This document shows positions 25,896-33,984 of a DNA stretch of 64,000 nucleotides, piece by piece. Position 1 is the stretch's first letter. Every line of letters begins with the position of its first letter. Origin of the DNA: Chitinophagaceae bacterium (GTDB taxonomy: Bacteria > Bacteroidota > Bacteroidia > Chitinophagales > Chitinophagaceae); the NCBI GenBank assembly GCA_013140985.1, contig JABFRU010000042.1, positions 1 to 64,000 on the forward strand. The letters run 5' to 3'. A program made the position numbers and the translations under genes. Under the pieces are notes generated by a model, which saw only the letters and a program-made list of their open reading frames with translations, was not told the DNA's origin and made no database searches.

Positions 25896-25914
25896 TATCT
25901 TAATTGTATTTTGC

Positions 25915-28170
25915 ATGAAAAAGATGATCCTTGGTTTAGTATTGTTATTATTGAGCAGTTTATTTATCGGCGCAGCTTCCCAGACAATAATAAAAGGAGT
26001 AGTAAAAGATGCAAAGGGCAACCCTGTCGTTGGAGCCAGCATTGCTATCAAAGACAGTTATGATGGCGGTACTACTGACTCGACTGGTAACTATTCATTT
26101 AAGACATCTGAGAAGGGAAACCAGTTACTTACTATTACCTCGATTGGATATAAACCATTTGAGCAAGCAGTAAAACCAGAAGGCACTCCACTTACCATCA
26201 ATGCAACAATGAAAGAGGAGATCAGTGAATTATCTGCTGTTGTAATTTCCGCAGGAACATTTGAAGCAAGTGACAGGAAAAGAGCTTCGGCTGTATTAGA
26301 CCCGATAGATATTGTGACAACTGCCAGCGCCAATGGTGATGTTACCGGCGCATTGAAAACATTGCCCGGTGCACAGCAAGTGGGAGAGAGTGAAGGACTG
26401 TTTGTTCGTGGTGGTACTGCGGCAGAAACAAAAATTTTTATTGATGGTACGCTGGTCAACAATTTCTTTAATACCAGCGTTCCGAACATTGCATCATACG
26501 GAAGATTTTCTCCCTTTCTTTTTAAAGGAACTGTTTTCAGTACAGGTGGTTATTCGGCATTATACGGTCAGGCACTTTCTTCTGCGTTAGTATTGGAATC
26601 CATTGATCTGCCGGAAAGATCTTCTGCTAACCTTGGGATATCTGTGATCGGGGGTAATGCCGGGTACCAGGGTTTGTCGAAAGACAAAAAATCTTCTTAT
26701 GGCATCAGCTATGGCTATACCAATTTGGCCCCTGCATTTGCGCTCATTAAACAAAAACAGAGTTACAGTCAAAGCCCCGAGTATCATTCAGGCGATGTGA
26801 ACTTCAGGTTCAAGACATCTAAAACAGGGATGGTAAAATATTATGCTTATTTCAGTACAGGCCGTCTTGATTTTTCTACCCCGAGTATTGATTCAATAGG
26901 GTACAGGGATCGCTTTGGTCTTGATAATTTCAACATGTATCACAATCTTTCCTGGAAAGAGAATCTTGGAAATAAATGGAAATTATATGCGGGTCTCGGA
27001 TATACACTCAATACCGACAAGATACATGGGAACATGCAGGATGCTGATAAGAACGATATCCTGTTAACCGGCCTTGAGTTCAAACAATTTGGTCTTGACC
27101 TGGATGGAAATTATTTTAACGCCAAACTTGTTATAGAAAAAAAATTGAAAGGCTTGTCAGCTATCCGTTTTGGCAATGAATATAATTATAGCAATGAGAG
27201 ATCCATCTTCACCTCGTATAACGGGCAGGAATTTTCTCAAAGATTGAAAGAGAACATCATTTCTTTTTTTGCGGAAAGTGATATCTATATAACAAATGAT
27301 CTTGCAGCTAAAGCAGGATTGAGGGTAGAGCATTCTTCCGTTGTCGATAAAACAAATATTGCCCCCAGGTTATCCCTTGCCTATAAACTCAGTAAACAGG
27401 CACAATTGTCTTTTGCATACGGAATTTATTACCAGGACCCGGAAAGACGCTACCTGCCATCGGCCAATGCATTGACATTTATGAAAGCAAGTCACTATAT
27501 AGCCCAGTTTATGAAAGTAACGCCTCAGCGTACTTTCAGAACAGAACTGTTTTACAAAAAATACAATGACCTGGTAAAAACAAGTTCTGCCAGCGGACAG
27601 GAAATTGCAATAAACAATAATGGTTTTGGTGATGCAAAAGGGATTGAATTTTTTTGGAGAGATAAAAAAACGATCAAAGATGTCGATTACTGGATATCGT
27701 ATTCCTATCTCGATACAAAAAGAGATTTCCTGAATTTTCCATTTGCTACAAGACCGAATTTCGCAGCAAAACATACAGCTTCATTAGTCATTAAAAAATT
27801 TGTGATGCCATGGAAACTACAATTCAACGGCGCTTATAATTATGCCAGCAGCCGTCCTTATTATAATATAGTACCCGATGGCAACGGGTACAAATTCAGC
27901 GACATGGGACTTGTTCCTGATTATCACAATTTCAGTTTTGCGCTGAACTATTTGCCATCGATCGGGAAAAAAGATGCTAAAGGGTTTGCTGTATATGTTT
28001 TGTCCATCAGTAACATATTGAATTTAAAACAGGTTTACGGCTATCAATATTCTTATAATGGCGCCCGCAAACAGGAAATAGTGCCTCCGTCAAGGATCTT
28101 CGTTTATATCGGCGCTTTCTTCAGCTTTGGTATTGACCGTTCGCAGGAATCAATTGACAGACTTTTTTAA
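25915..28170 (+). CDS. TonB-dependent receptor with carboxypeptidase-regulatory-like domain
   Basis: Outer-membrane receptor of 751 residues. Signal peptide to about residue 23 (GAASQ), then a carboxypeptidase-regulatory-like domain (about 24-110, IIKGVVKDAKGNPVVGASI). A plug follows (about 120-230; GLFVRGGTAAETKIFIDG is characteristic), then a beta-barrel to the end. No SusD partner is adjacent, so it is not a classical glycan (Sus) pair. It heads an operon: a TPR-like periplasmic protein (30 bp), two related membrane proteins and a winged-helix regulator. Substrate unknown. Confidence 0.9.
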   Translation: MKKMILGLVLLLLSSLFIGAASQTIIKGVVKDAKGNPVVGASIAIKDSYDGGTTDSTGNYSFKTSEKGNQLLTITSIGYKPFEQAVKPEGTPLTINATMKEEISELSAVVISAGTFEASDRKRASAVLDPIDIVTTASANGDVTGALKTLPGAQQVGESEGLFVRGGTAAETKIFIDGTLVNNFFNTSVPNIASYGRFSPFLFKGTVFSTGGYSALYGQALSSALVLESIDLPERSSANLGISVIGGNAGYQGLSKDKKSSYGISYGYTNLAPAFALIKQKQSYSQSPEYHSGDVNFRFKTSKTGMVKYYAYFSTGRLDFSTPSIDSIGYRDRFGLDNFNMYHNLSWKENLGNKWKLYAGLGYTLNTDKIHGNMQDADKNDILLTGLEFKQFGLDLDGNYFNAKLVIEKKLKGLSAIRFGNEYNYSNERSIFTSYNGQEFSQRLKENIISFFAESDIYITNDLAAKAGLRVEHSSVVDKTNIAPRLSLAYKLSKQAQLSFAYGIYYQDPERRYLPSANALTFMKASHYIAQFMKVTPQRTFRTELFYKKYNDLVKTSSASGQEIAINNNGFGDAKGIEFFWRDKKTIKDVDYWISYSYLDTKRDFLNFPFATRPNFAAKHTASLVIKKFVMPWKLQFNGAYNYASSRPYYNIVPDGNGYKFSDMGLVPDYHNFSFALNYLPSIGKKDAKGFAVYVLSISNILNLKQVYGYQYSYNGARKQEIVPPSRIFVYIGAFFSFGIDRSQESIDRLF

Positions 28171-28200
28171 AACACATCATAATCTTTAAAATAACAAACA

Positions 28201-28863
28201 ATGAAAAAGACAATTTTTATCATGGCATTATCACTCCTGGGAACCGCAACATTTGCACAGAGTGAAAAATATCTAAAAGCAATGGAGGCTAAAGTTTCCC
28301 TATTAGACTCCACTACCACTCCGGATGCATGGAAGGATCTTGCTAATGCTTTCGAAAGGATTGCTGATGCGGAAAAAACGCAGTGGTTACCTTATTACTA
28401 TGCTGCGTATGCTAATGTAATGGCCGGAACAATGTCTATGCCCATGGATGGAAGCTTTGGTGATAACAGCGCCATTACTGATCCTTATGCTGATAAAGCG
28501 GAACAACTGATCAACAAAGCCAACGAGATGAATAAGGATAATTCCGAGATCTATTGTGTCATCAAGATGATACATAGTCTTCGAATGATGGGAAATGCGA
28601 TGTCCCGCTACATGACAGAAGGCCCCAAGGCTGAAACCGCACTTACCAAAGCAAAAGAGCTCAATGTAAATAACCCGAGGGTATATATTCTCGAAGGACA
28701 GGATAAATTTTATACGCCAGAACAATTTGGCGGCAGTAAGGAAGAAGCCAAAAAATTGTTTGAAAAGGCCAACGAGATCTTTATGATAACTAAGCCGGCA
28801 AATGCTATCGAACCCCAGTGGGGCAGGTCAACGGTTAACTATTTTCTTTCCCAATTAAAGTAG
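28201..28863 (+). CDS. Periplasmic TPR-like helical protein
   Basis: 220-residue exported protein, signal peptide ending ATFAQ (residue 20). The rest is all-helical with repeated Ala/Lys helices that resemble tetratricopeptide units (AEQLINKANEMNKDNSEIY and TALTKAKELNVNNPRVYI follow the TPR spacing). It probably acts as a periplasmic scaffold for the TonB receptor just upstream. Spacing to neighbours is 30 bp each side, consistent with an operon. No enzymatic motif; similar proteins sit beside TonB receptors in Bacteroidota (recollection, not checked). Confidence 0.75.
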   Translation: MKKTIFIMALSLLGTATFAQSEKYLKAMEAKVSLLDSTTTPDAWKDLANAFERIADAEKTQWLPYYYAAYANVMAGTMSMPMDGSFGDNSAITDPYADKAEQLINKANEMNKDNSEIYCVIKMIHSLRMMGNAMSRYMTEGPKAETALTKAKELNVNNPRVYILEGQDKFYTPEQFGGSKEEAKKLFEKANEIFMITKPANAIEPQWGRSTVNYFLSQLK

Positions 28864-28893
28864 ATAACAGTTCTTCACATTTAACTAAAAGCT

Positions 28894-29481
28894 ATGACGG
28901 AAGAAAAATTTTCGCCAGAACAAAGCCTGCAGCTTATCCAAACCATGATAAGCAAAACAAAACAGGATATGTCTGACAATGGCATCTATTTTCTTGTTTG
29001 GGGTTGGCTTACATTCATTGCCTGCACCGGGCAATTTGTATTGAAACATATTGTGCAATATGAGAAGCACTATCTCGTCTGGTTGCTGGTGATCGTTGGA
29101 GTGGTCTTTAGTATCTCGTATGGGGCCAGGGAGAAAAAGCAACAAAAGGCAAGAACCTATATAGGAGAGAGTATGAAGTATCTCTGGATAGGGATGGGCA
29201 TCAGTTATTTTGTTTTGAGTATGATATTAAGCAGGATCGGCTGGGATTCTTCTGTATTTCCTTTTTTCATTTTATTGTATGGATTAGGAACTTTTGTTTC
29301 CGGGAGCATTCTTCAGTTCAGGCCGTTGCAGGTAGGAGGCATGATGGCATGGGCATTGGCGATAGGGGCAGTGTATGTTGAGTATGATTACCAGATGCTG
29401 TTCGGTGCCGCCGCTATTTTGATAAGCTATATCATCCCCGCCTACATGCTTCGCAGTAAAAATAAAATTGCAAACCAATAA
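28894..29481 (+). CDS. Integral membrane protein of unknown function
   Basis: 195-residue membrane protein with a short soluble N-terminus (SPEQSLQLIQTMISKTKQD) followed by about five to six hydrophobic helices (GIYFLVWGWLTFIACTG, YLVWLLVIVGVVFSISYG and others). It is a paralogue of the next gene: both have an ESLELI/QSLQLI-type helix, a Trp-Gly motif in helix 1 (LVWGW, IMWGA) and the same GLGTF/GLPTF loop. No transport or enzyme motif was recognised. Position between a TPR protein and a regulator suggests an envelope-sensing or regulatory module, but this is inference. Confidence 0.75.
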   Translation: MTEEKFSPEQSLQLIQTMISKTKQDMSDNGIYFLVWGWLTFIACTGQFVLKHIVQYEKHYLVWLLVIVGVVFSISYGAREKKQQKARTYIGESMKYLWIGMGISYFVLSMILSRIGWDSSVFPFFILLYGLGTFVSGSILQFRPLQVGGMMAWALAIGAVYVEYDYQMLFGAAAILISYIIPAYMLRSKNKIANQ

Positions 29482-29490
29482 AGTCATTTT

Positions 29491-30174
29491 ATGGAGCAGC
29501 AGGAAAAAAAATTATCCGAAAAAGAAAGTCTTGAGCTGATTACCACCATGCTCAATAAAGCAAAAAATGCTTATTATGATACAGGTATGACGGCTATCAT
29601 GTGGGGGGCTGTGATCGCTTTTTGCTCCCTGGAAAAATTTGCTGAGTTGCAATTTGGTTATCGCCTGCCATTTGATATTTATCTGTTGACCATAGCGGCG
29701 GTCATACCCACTATTTTTTTAGCCATCAAAGAAAAAAAAGAGCGGAAAGTAAAATCATTTGATGATAATTATATGGATTATATCTGGCTGGGCTTTGGTA
29801 TCTGTATTGCCCTGATGATATTTATTACTAATAATATCCAGGGTAACCTGGAGCCGGTGCTGGATAAATACAATGTGCTGGCAAAGGGAAGAACAGACTG
29901 GACATTTTTTCATTTTGGAGAATATGTGATGCCTTTGTTCCTGCTGTTGTATGGGTTGCCCACTTTTATAACAGGCACTGCCTGTAAATTCAAGCCCATG
30001 TTGTGGGGCAGTCTTTTTTGCTGGGCCTGTTGTATAATAACTATATATACCCATATTAAGATTGACTTCCTGTTGACTGCTGCCTCCTCTATTATGGCCT
30101 GGCTGATTCCCGGCATTATAATAGAAAAAGAATATCGTTTGTATAAAAAACAGCAGGCCGCACAGCATGTTTAA
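29491..30174 (+). CDS. Integral membrane protein, paralogue of upstream gene
   Basis: 227 residues, same layout as the preceding gene: an N-terminal charged helix (EKESLELITTMLNKAKNA), then about six membrane segments, ending in a basic tail (KEYRLYKKQQAAQH). It starts 10 bp after its paralogue and overlaps the regulator gene by 8 bp, so the three are almost certainly translated from one mRNA. The pair probably arose by tandem duplication. Function unknown. Confidence 0.75.
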   Translation: MEQQEKKLSEKESLELITTMLNKAKNAYYDTGMTAIMWGAVIAFCSLEKFAELQFGYRLPFDIYLLTIAAVIPTIFLAIKEKKERKVKSFDDNYMDYIWLGFGICIALMIFITNNIQGNLEPVLDKYNVLAKGRTDWTFFHFGEYVMPLFLLLYGLPTFITGTACKFKPMLWGSLFCWACCIITIYTHIKIDFLLTAASSIMAWLIPGIIIEKEYRLYKKQQAAQHV

Positions 30175-30460
30175 AGATCTTGATCCCATATTGCACTCGC
30201 AGCTCCGGTTAGCTGTTATGTCGCTCCTGATAGGCGTGAAGGAAGCGGAGTTCACTTTTTTACGGGAGCAAACCAATTCTACGGCCGGAAACCTGAGTGT
30301 GCAGATACAAAAATTGAAAGATGCCGGTTATATTGATGTCATCAAGCAATTCAAGGATAATTACCCGCAAACAATTTGCAAAATAACAAAGCAGGGAATC
30401 AAAGCTTTTGAAGAATATGTGACGAGTTTGCAATCTTATCTTGGCAAGAATGGAAAATAG
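30167..30460 (+). CDS. Winged-helix transcriptional regulator
   Basis: 97-residue DNA-binding protein with a single winged helix-turn-helix. The HTH runs about residues 25-58 (FTFLREQTNSTAGNLSVQIQ is the helix-turn-recognition helix) and the wing is about 60-80 (YPQTICKITKQGI). It resembles small MarR/ArsR-like HTH_34 proteins that dimerise. It ends the TonB receptor operon, overlapping the membrane protein gene by 8 bp. Such co-encoded regulators usually control their own operon; the operator is not identified. Confidence 0.85.
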   Translation: MFKDLDPILHSQLRLAVMSLLIGVKEAEFTFLREQTNSTAGNLSVQIQKLKDAGYIDVIKQFKDNYPQTICKITKQGIKAFEEYVTSLQSYLGKNGK

Positions 30461-30463
30461 AAA

Positions 30464-30490
30464 AAGCCCTTTAGACAAAGGGCTTCTTTT
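30464..30490 (+). terminator. Intrinsic terminator of the TonB receptor operon
   Basis: AAGCCCTTT (30464-30472) pairs perfectly with AAAGGGCTT (30477-30485), loop AGAC, then CTTTT. Confidence 0.85.
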
Positions 30491-30520
30491 CTCAATTGAT
30501 ACTCTAAGTGTATGAAAAAT

Positions 30521-30670
30521 TTATCGAGTACCCCTCAAATATTTTTTGGTGCGTATAGGTTGTAATGCATACTGCGGCTGAATTTTTTTCTCAGCAGGTT
30601 TCAATAATCTTTCCAGCGTCTTTTTTAAACGGGTGTATCCTCCCTGCAGCACTTTCCGGGTATCAGGCAT
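30521..30670 (-). CDS. Possible 49-residue basic small protein
   Basis: A short open frame starts at ATG 30670 on the minus strand and ends at TAA 30521. The product is 49 residues, very basic (Lys/Arg about one third), beginning MPDTRKVLQGGYTRLKKTLE and ending YLRGTR. It has an amphipathic helix-like region (about residues 13-32). No homologue is recalled. Codon choice looks natural but the length makes coding status uncertain. Confidence 0.35.
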   Translation of the reverse strand: MPDTRKVLQGGYTRLKKTLERLLKPAEKKIQPQYALQPIRTKKYLRGTR

Positions 30671-30675
30671 TTTGT

Positions 30676-30990
30676 TTAGCTTTTATTTTTAATAAGTAAA
30701 ATTGATCTCTCCTTTGATGCAAATAAAACCCTGTTTGCTGCGCCTTCTTTCATAAAACAGGGAACATTAAAGGAATTATAACATAAACCCGGCCTGTTGT
30801 CGCCAATGATCCATTTCCTGATCAACCTGTCATTGGCATTTGTTCTGATGACCTCTACCGGCTCTGCCGGGATGGTGGATGTGGGAAGAGGTGACGGACC
30901 TGTAAAAGGGTGTTCGTTCTTTTGATCATGCGATGGCTGGTATGCAATTCGCAGCACAATGATCAATATAAAAGCAATTTGTTTTGTCAT
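30676..30990 (-). CDS. Doubtful 104-residue hypothetical protein
   Basis: An open frame from ATG 30990 gives 104 residues with a hydrophobic N-terminus (QIAFILIIVLRIA) that could be a signal segment, followed by a Pro-rich stretch and a basic tail. It fills an otherwise empty interval and lies just upstream of the small basic frame at 30521-30670. No domain is recognised and composition is not clearly coding. Low confidence. Confidence 0.3.
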   Translation of the reverse strand: MTKQIAFILIIVLRIAYQPSHDQKNEHPFTGPSPLPTSTIPAEPVEVIRTNANDRLIRKWIIGDNRPGLCYNSFNVPCFMKEGAANRVLFASKERSILLIKNKS

Positions 30991-31298
30991 TTCTCAGGGT
31001 GTTTGTCCCGATCCTTCGGCATGCTCAGGATTATCGGGATAGATTTATGATTACCCCATAGAAATATTGGATCACCTGGTTACAGACAAATACCTGTTGC
31101 AGTCAGCTACTTTAATAAACCATACTTGAAGCGGGAAAATAGTTAGGGCTTTCGGTACGGATGTTATTCGTAGTTTTACGAGGGTAAATGTGGTTTTCTG
31201 AACCAAAACAAACCTACTATCCGGCTTTGATAATTGCAAGCATTTTCAAAGAATTTTTTTCTAAAAGTTAAATCAGTAAACACCTGTTCAAGCTTTAA
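30991..31298. other. Intergenic region without recognised gene; one dispersed-repeat-like palindrome
   Basis: The only structure seen is TCCCGAT (31006-31012) facing ATCGGGA (31033-31039), with CCTTCGGCATGCTCAGG between them. This resembles dispersed palindromes of Bacteroidota and the TCCCGAT/ATCGGGA core of the terminator at 9830-9878. The rest shows nothing I can name. Confidence 0.4.
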
Positions 31299-31306
31299 TA
31301 CATTTG
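31299..31306 (+). promoter_or_regulatory. -7 element TACATTTG of the ABC transporter operon
   Basis: TAnnTTTG match 17 bp before ATG 31323. It rules out the in-frame codons at 31308 as a likely start. No obvious -33 element. Confidence 0.6.
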
Positions 31307-31322
31307 TTTGTTAACTGTTACG

Positions 31323-32234
31323 ATGAGTTCACCTGTCATACAAGTAAATAATCTTACAAAAGACTTCGGCGAAGTAAAAGCTGTCAATGATCTTTCCTTT
31401 ACTGTCAGTTCCGGGCAGGTGTATGGGTTCCTGGGGCAAAACGGAGCAGGTAAATCTACGACGATACGAATGTTGCTTACTTTGATAGAACCGACTGCCG
31501 GTGAGATAGAAATATTTGGAATGAATTTGAAAAAGAACCGTCGTGAGATATTACGACACACCGGTGCAATGATCGAAAGACCTGACCTGTACAAATATCT
31601 CAGCGCATTGGAGAATGTCAGGATATTTTCAAAACTCAGCGGAGTAAAAATCCCTGAAAAGAAATTGATGGAACAACTGGCGATGGTTGGTTTAGCAGAA
31701 AGAGCAACAAGTAAAGTAAAAACGTATTCGCAGGGAATGAAACAACGATTGGGTCTTGCCTGTGCCCTCGTTCATGATCCTGAATTATTGATATTGGATG
31801 AACCGACCAATGGTTTGGATCCGCAGGGCATTGCCGATATGCGGAACATGATCATTCACCTGAGTAAAGACCTTGGAAAAACACTGATGGTATCATCACA
31901 CCTGTTAAGCGAAATAGAAATGGTGGCTGATCATATGCTGATCATTCATAAGGGGAAAAAAATAGTAGAAGGAAAGGTGAGTGAATTGCTGAACCCCCTT
32001 ACTTCGGTCATTGAATTAATAACAGGGGATGTTTCATCAACTTTAGATTTTTTGCAAAATTCCAAATGGAAAAATTTTATAAAAGAACAGGAAAACGAAG
32101 CGATCAGGCTGGAGTTTGATAAAAAGAATATTCCTGATCTGAATAAAGAATTAGTGGAAAATGGAATAGCTGTCATGAGCCTGCGGCCTGTTCATTCACT
32201 GGAAGATTATTTCCTGGCACAAACCAAATTGTAA
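31323..32234 (+). CDS. ABC transporter ATP-binding protein
   Basis: 303-residue ATPase of an ABC-2-type transporter. Walker A GQNGAGKST (about residues 38-46), Q-loop region, signature YSQGMKQRLGLA, Walker B ELLILDEPTNGLDP and H-loop VSSHLLSE. A C-terminal extension (about 225-303) is typical of the drug/antibiotic-export subgroup. Start at ATG 31323, 17 bp after the promoter. The permease gene begins on the base after its stop codon. Substrate unknown. Confidence 0.93.
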   Translation: MSSPVIQVNNLTKDFGEVKAVNDLSFTVSSGQVYGFLGQNGAGKSTTIRMLLTLIEPTAGEIEIFGMNLKKNRREILRHTGAMIERPDLYKYLSALENVRIFSKLSGVKIPEKKLMEQLAMVGLAERATSKVKTYSQGMKQRLGLACALVHDPELLILDEPTNGLDPQGIADMRNMIIHLSKDLGKTLMVSSHLLSEIEMVADHMLIIHKGKKIVEGKVSELLNPLTSVIELITGDVSSTLDFLQNSKWKNFIKEQENEAIRLEFDKKNIPDLNKELVENGIAVMSLRPVHSLEDYFLAQTKL

Positions 32235-33119
32235 ATGTTCTTCGCCATTTTAAAAATAGAACTGTTTAAAATTTTTAAGCGTCCCCGCACTTTCATTGCT
32301 TTTGTGGCAGTTGCCGTCATTGTTTTTATGGTGCAGCTGGCCATTAAAGTGAATGGCAAGGACCTTCTTAGATTTTTTACCGATTCACTCGGCGATACTT
32401 TTGATGTTCCTGCTGACCAGATACTGAACGGTTATTATGTATGCCTTTTCGCCTTGCATACAATATTGATCCATGTGCCCTTGCTGGTAGCGTTGATCGC
32501 AGCGGATATGATCTCCGGTGAAGCAAACCTTGGTACTCTGCGACTGATCGCAGGAAAGCCTGTTACAAGATCCGAATTAGTATTGGCTAAATTTTTTGCC
32601 AGCACAGTATATGTTATACTGCTGTTGATATGGATGGCATTGATCGCTTTGCTAGGTAGCTTGCTGATGTTCGGTGACGGAGGGTTGTTTGTTTCAAAAG
32701 AGTCAAGCATTCATTTGATGGATAACCATGATGTGCTCTGGCGTTTCTTTGCAGCATTTATTTTTGCAGCATTAGGATTGACGGTGATAGCAGCAATGGG
32801 AATGATGTTTTCGGCATTCTCAGATAATTCACTGGGTCCTATCGTCGCAACGGTTTGTGTGGTGATCGTTTTTACAGTTCTTCAGCAACTCAAAGTGCCG
32901 GTCTTTGAGGAAACAGTAAACAAATGGTCATTCACAACGCATATGCTTGGGTGGAAAGGATTTTTCTATGTTGAAAAAACTGCGGATGGAACAACGATCG
33001 ATGGTTCTATAGAAAACCCTTCGGCATTGATAAAAAGTGGATTGGTGCTGGTAGGATATATTTCATTGTTCCTTTTCATCACCATACGATATTTTAAGAA
33101 AAAAGATATTCTGAGTTAA
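32235..33119 (+). CDS. ABC-2 type transporter permease
   Basis: 294-residue membrane protein with six predicted helices. It has an N-terminal helix after FKIFKRPRTFIAFVAVAVIV and the conserved ABC-2 segment ADMISGEANLGTLRLIAGKPVTRSELVLAK-like region (about residues 90-118), where the ATPase couples. It partners with the ATPase directly upstream (0-bp spacing) and is followed after one base by a LolA-like gene, so all three form one operon. Direction of transport is probably export; substrate not predictable. Confidence 0.9.
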   Translation: MFFAILKIELFKIFKRPRTFIAFVAVAVIVFMVQLAIKVNGKDLLRFFTDSLGDTFDVPADQILNGYYVCLFALHTILIHVPLLVALIAADMISGEANLGTLRLIAGKPVTRSELVLAKFFASTVYVILLLIWMALIALLGSLLMFGDGGLFVSKESSIHLMDNHDVLWRFFAAFIFAALGLTVIAAMGMMFSAFSDNSLGPIVATVCVVIVFTVLQQLKVPVFEETVNKWSFTTHMLGWKGFFYVEKTADGTTIDGSIENPSALIKSGLVLVGYISLFLFITIRYFKKKDILS

Positions 33120-33120
33120 T

Positions 33121-33810
33121 ATGAAAAAGTATTTATTCCTTTTAACAACTTTGATAACTGCGACCTTGATACAGGCGCAGGATGTAAAAACATTGTTGGC
33201 AAATGCAAAGGTGAAATATGATAAGGTGACGGATTATACAGCCACCGGAAAACTGAAAACAAATGTATTGTTCATTAAAGCACCAATAGCGACAGTAAAA
33301 ATTTATTATAAGAAACCGGATAAGCTGAAGATAAAAAACGAAAGCGGTATCTCTTTCATTCCCAAAGGTTCGGTGAATATCAATATGAATAATGTGCTTG
33401 GGCTGGATAATTTTGAAGCAATAGATGGGGGAACGGAAAAAATAAATGGCACTGATTGCAAGGTGGTAAAAATATTTCCGCTGAGCGATGAGGAAAATAT
33501 CATCCGGGCCACCTTATATATAAATGAAAAAGATACCCTGGTTCTAAAATCGGTGATCAGCACAAAAGAGAACGGTACCTATGAATTGTTAATGACATAT
33601 AAGAATTATGCTTCCTACGGATTGCCGGATAAAGTGAACATGACCTTCAATACAAAGGATTATAAACTGCCCAAAGGCATCACCATTGATTATGATAATG
33701 GCACTGAAAAAGATAAGGACGATAAAACAAAGAACAAGAAAGGATCGGTGGAGATCGTTTATTCCAATTATGTTATTAATAAGGGAGTGCCGGATTCGGC
33801 GTTTGAGTAG
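33121..33810 (+). CDS. LolA/outer-membrane lipoprotein-sorting-like periplasmic protein
   Basis: 229-residue exported protein; signal peptide ends near TLIQAQ (about residue 20). The mature part has the strand-rich half-barrel pattern of LolA/LolB/RseB-like proteins (DYTATGKLKTNVLFI, VKIYYKKPDKLKI, LYINEKDTLVLKSV). It follows the ABC permease by one base, so it may hand a lipid-like cargo to or from the transporter. It is not the canonical LolA by length or context. An unusual inverted repeat begins at its stop codon. Confidence 0.75.
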   Translation: MKKYLFLLTTLITATLIQAQDVKTLLANAKVKYDKVTDYTATGKLKTNVLFIKAPIATVKIYYKKPDKLKIKNESGISFIPKGSVNINMNNVLGLDNFEAIDGGTEKINGTDCKVVKIFPLSDEENIIRATLYINEKDTLVLKSVISTKENGTYELLMTYKNYASYGLPDKVNMTFNTKDYKLPKGITIDYDNGTEKDKDDKTKNKKGSVEIVYSNYVINKGVPDSAFE

Positions 33811-33984
33811 CGAGTAGCTAGTAGGGAGTGACGAGTAGGGTGGCGTGCTATTACAAATCTCTTTTTTGGTCTCTACTTTTTAATAGCAGTAAGATTTTCA
33901 TATATATTAAAACAGCATCTGCTGTGAAAGAACATTTCGCATAACACGCCACCCCACTAGCTACTTGCTACTCCCTACTAGCCC
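33805..33984. repeat. Long nested inverted repeat (AGTAGCGAGTAGCTAGTAGG family)
   Basis: Outer arms are quasi-tandem words (left about 33805-33837; right ACTAGCTACTTGCTACTCCC, about 33955-33984). They enclose a 117-bp inner segment with near-perfect 14-bp ends. The whole spacer between two convergent genes is occupied, and both stop codons touch it. Confidence 0.8.
33838..33954. mobile_element. Candidate MITE-like element with GGGTGGCGTG ends
   Basis: 117 bp bounded by GGGTGGCGTG (33838-33847) and its exact complement CACGCCACCC (33945-33954). The match extends to 14 bp with one mismatch. The interior has a further small palindrome (ACAGCA/TGCTGT near 33913-33926) and no open frame. The size and ends fit a miniature inverted-repeat element; no target duplication could be defined because the flanks are themselves repeated words. 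Confidence 0.45.
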
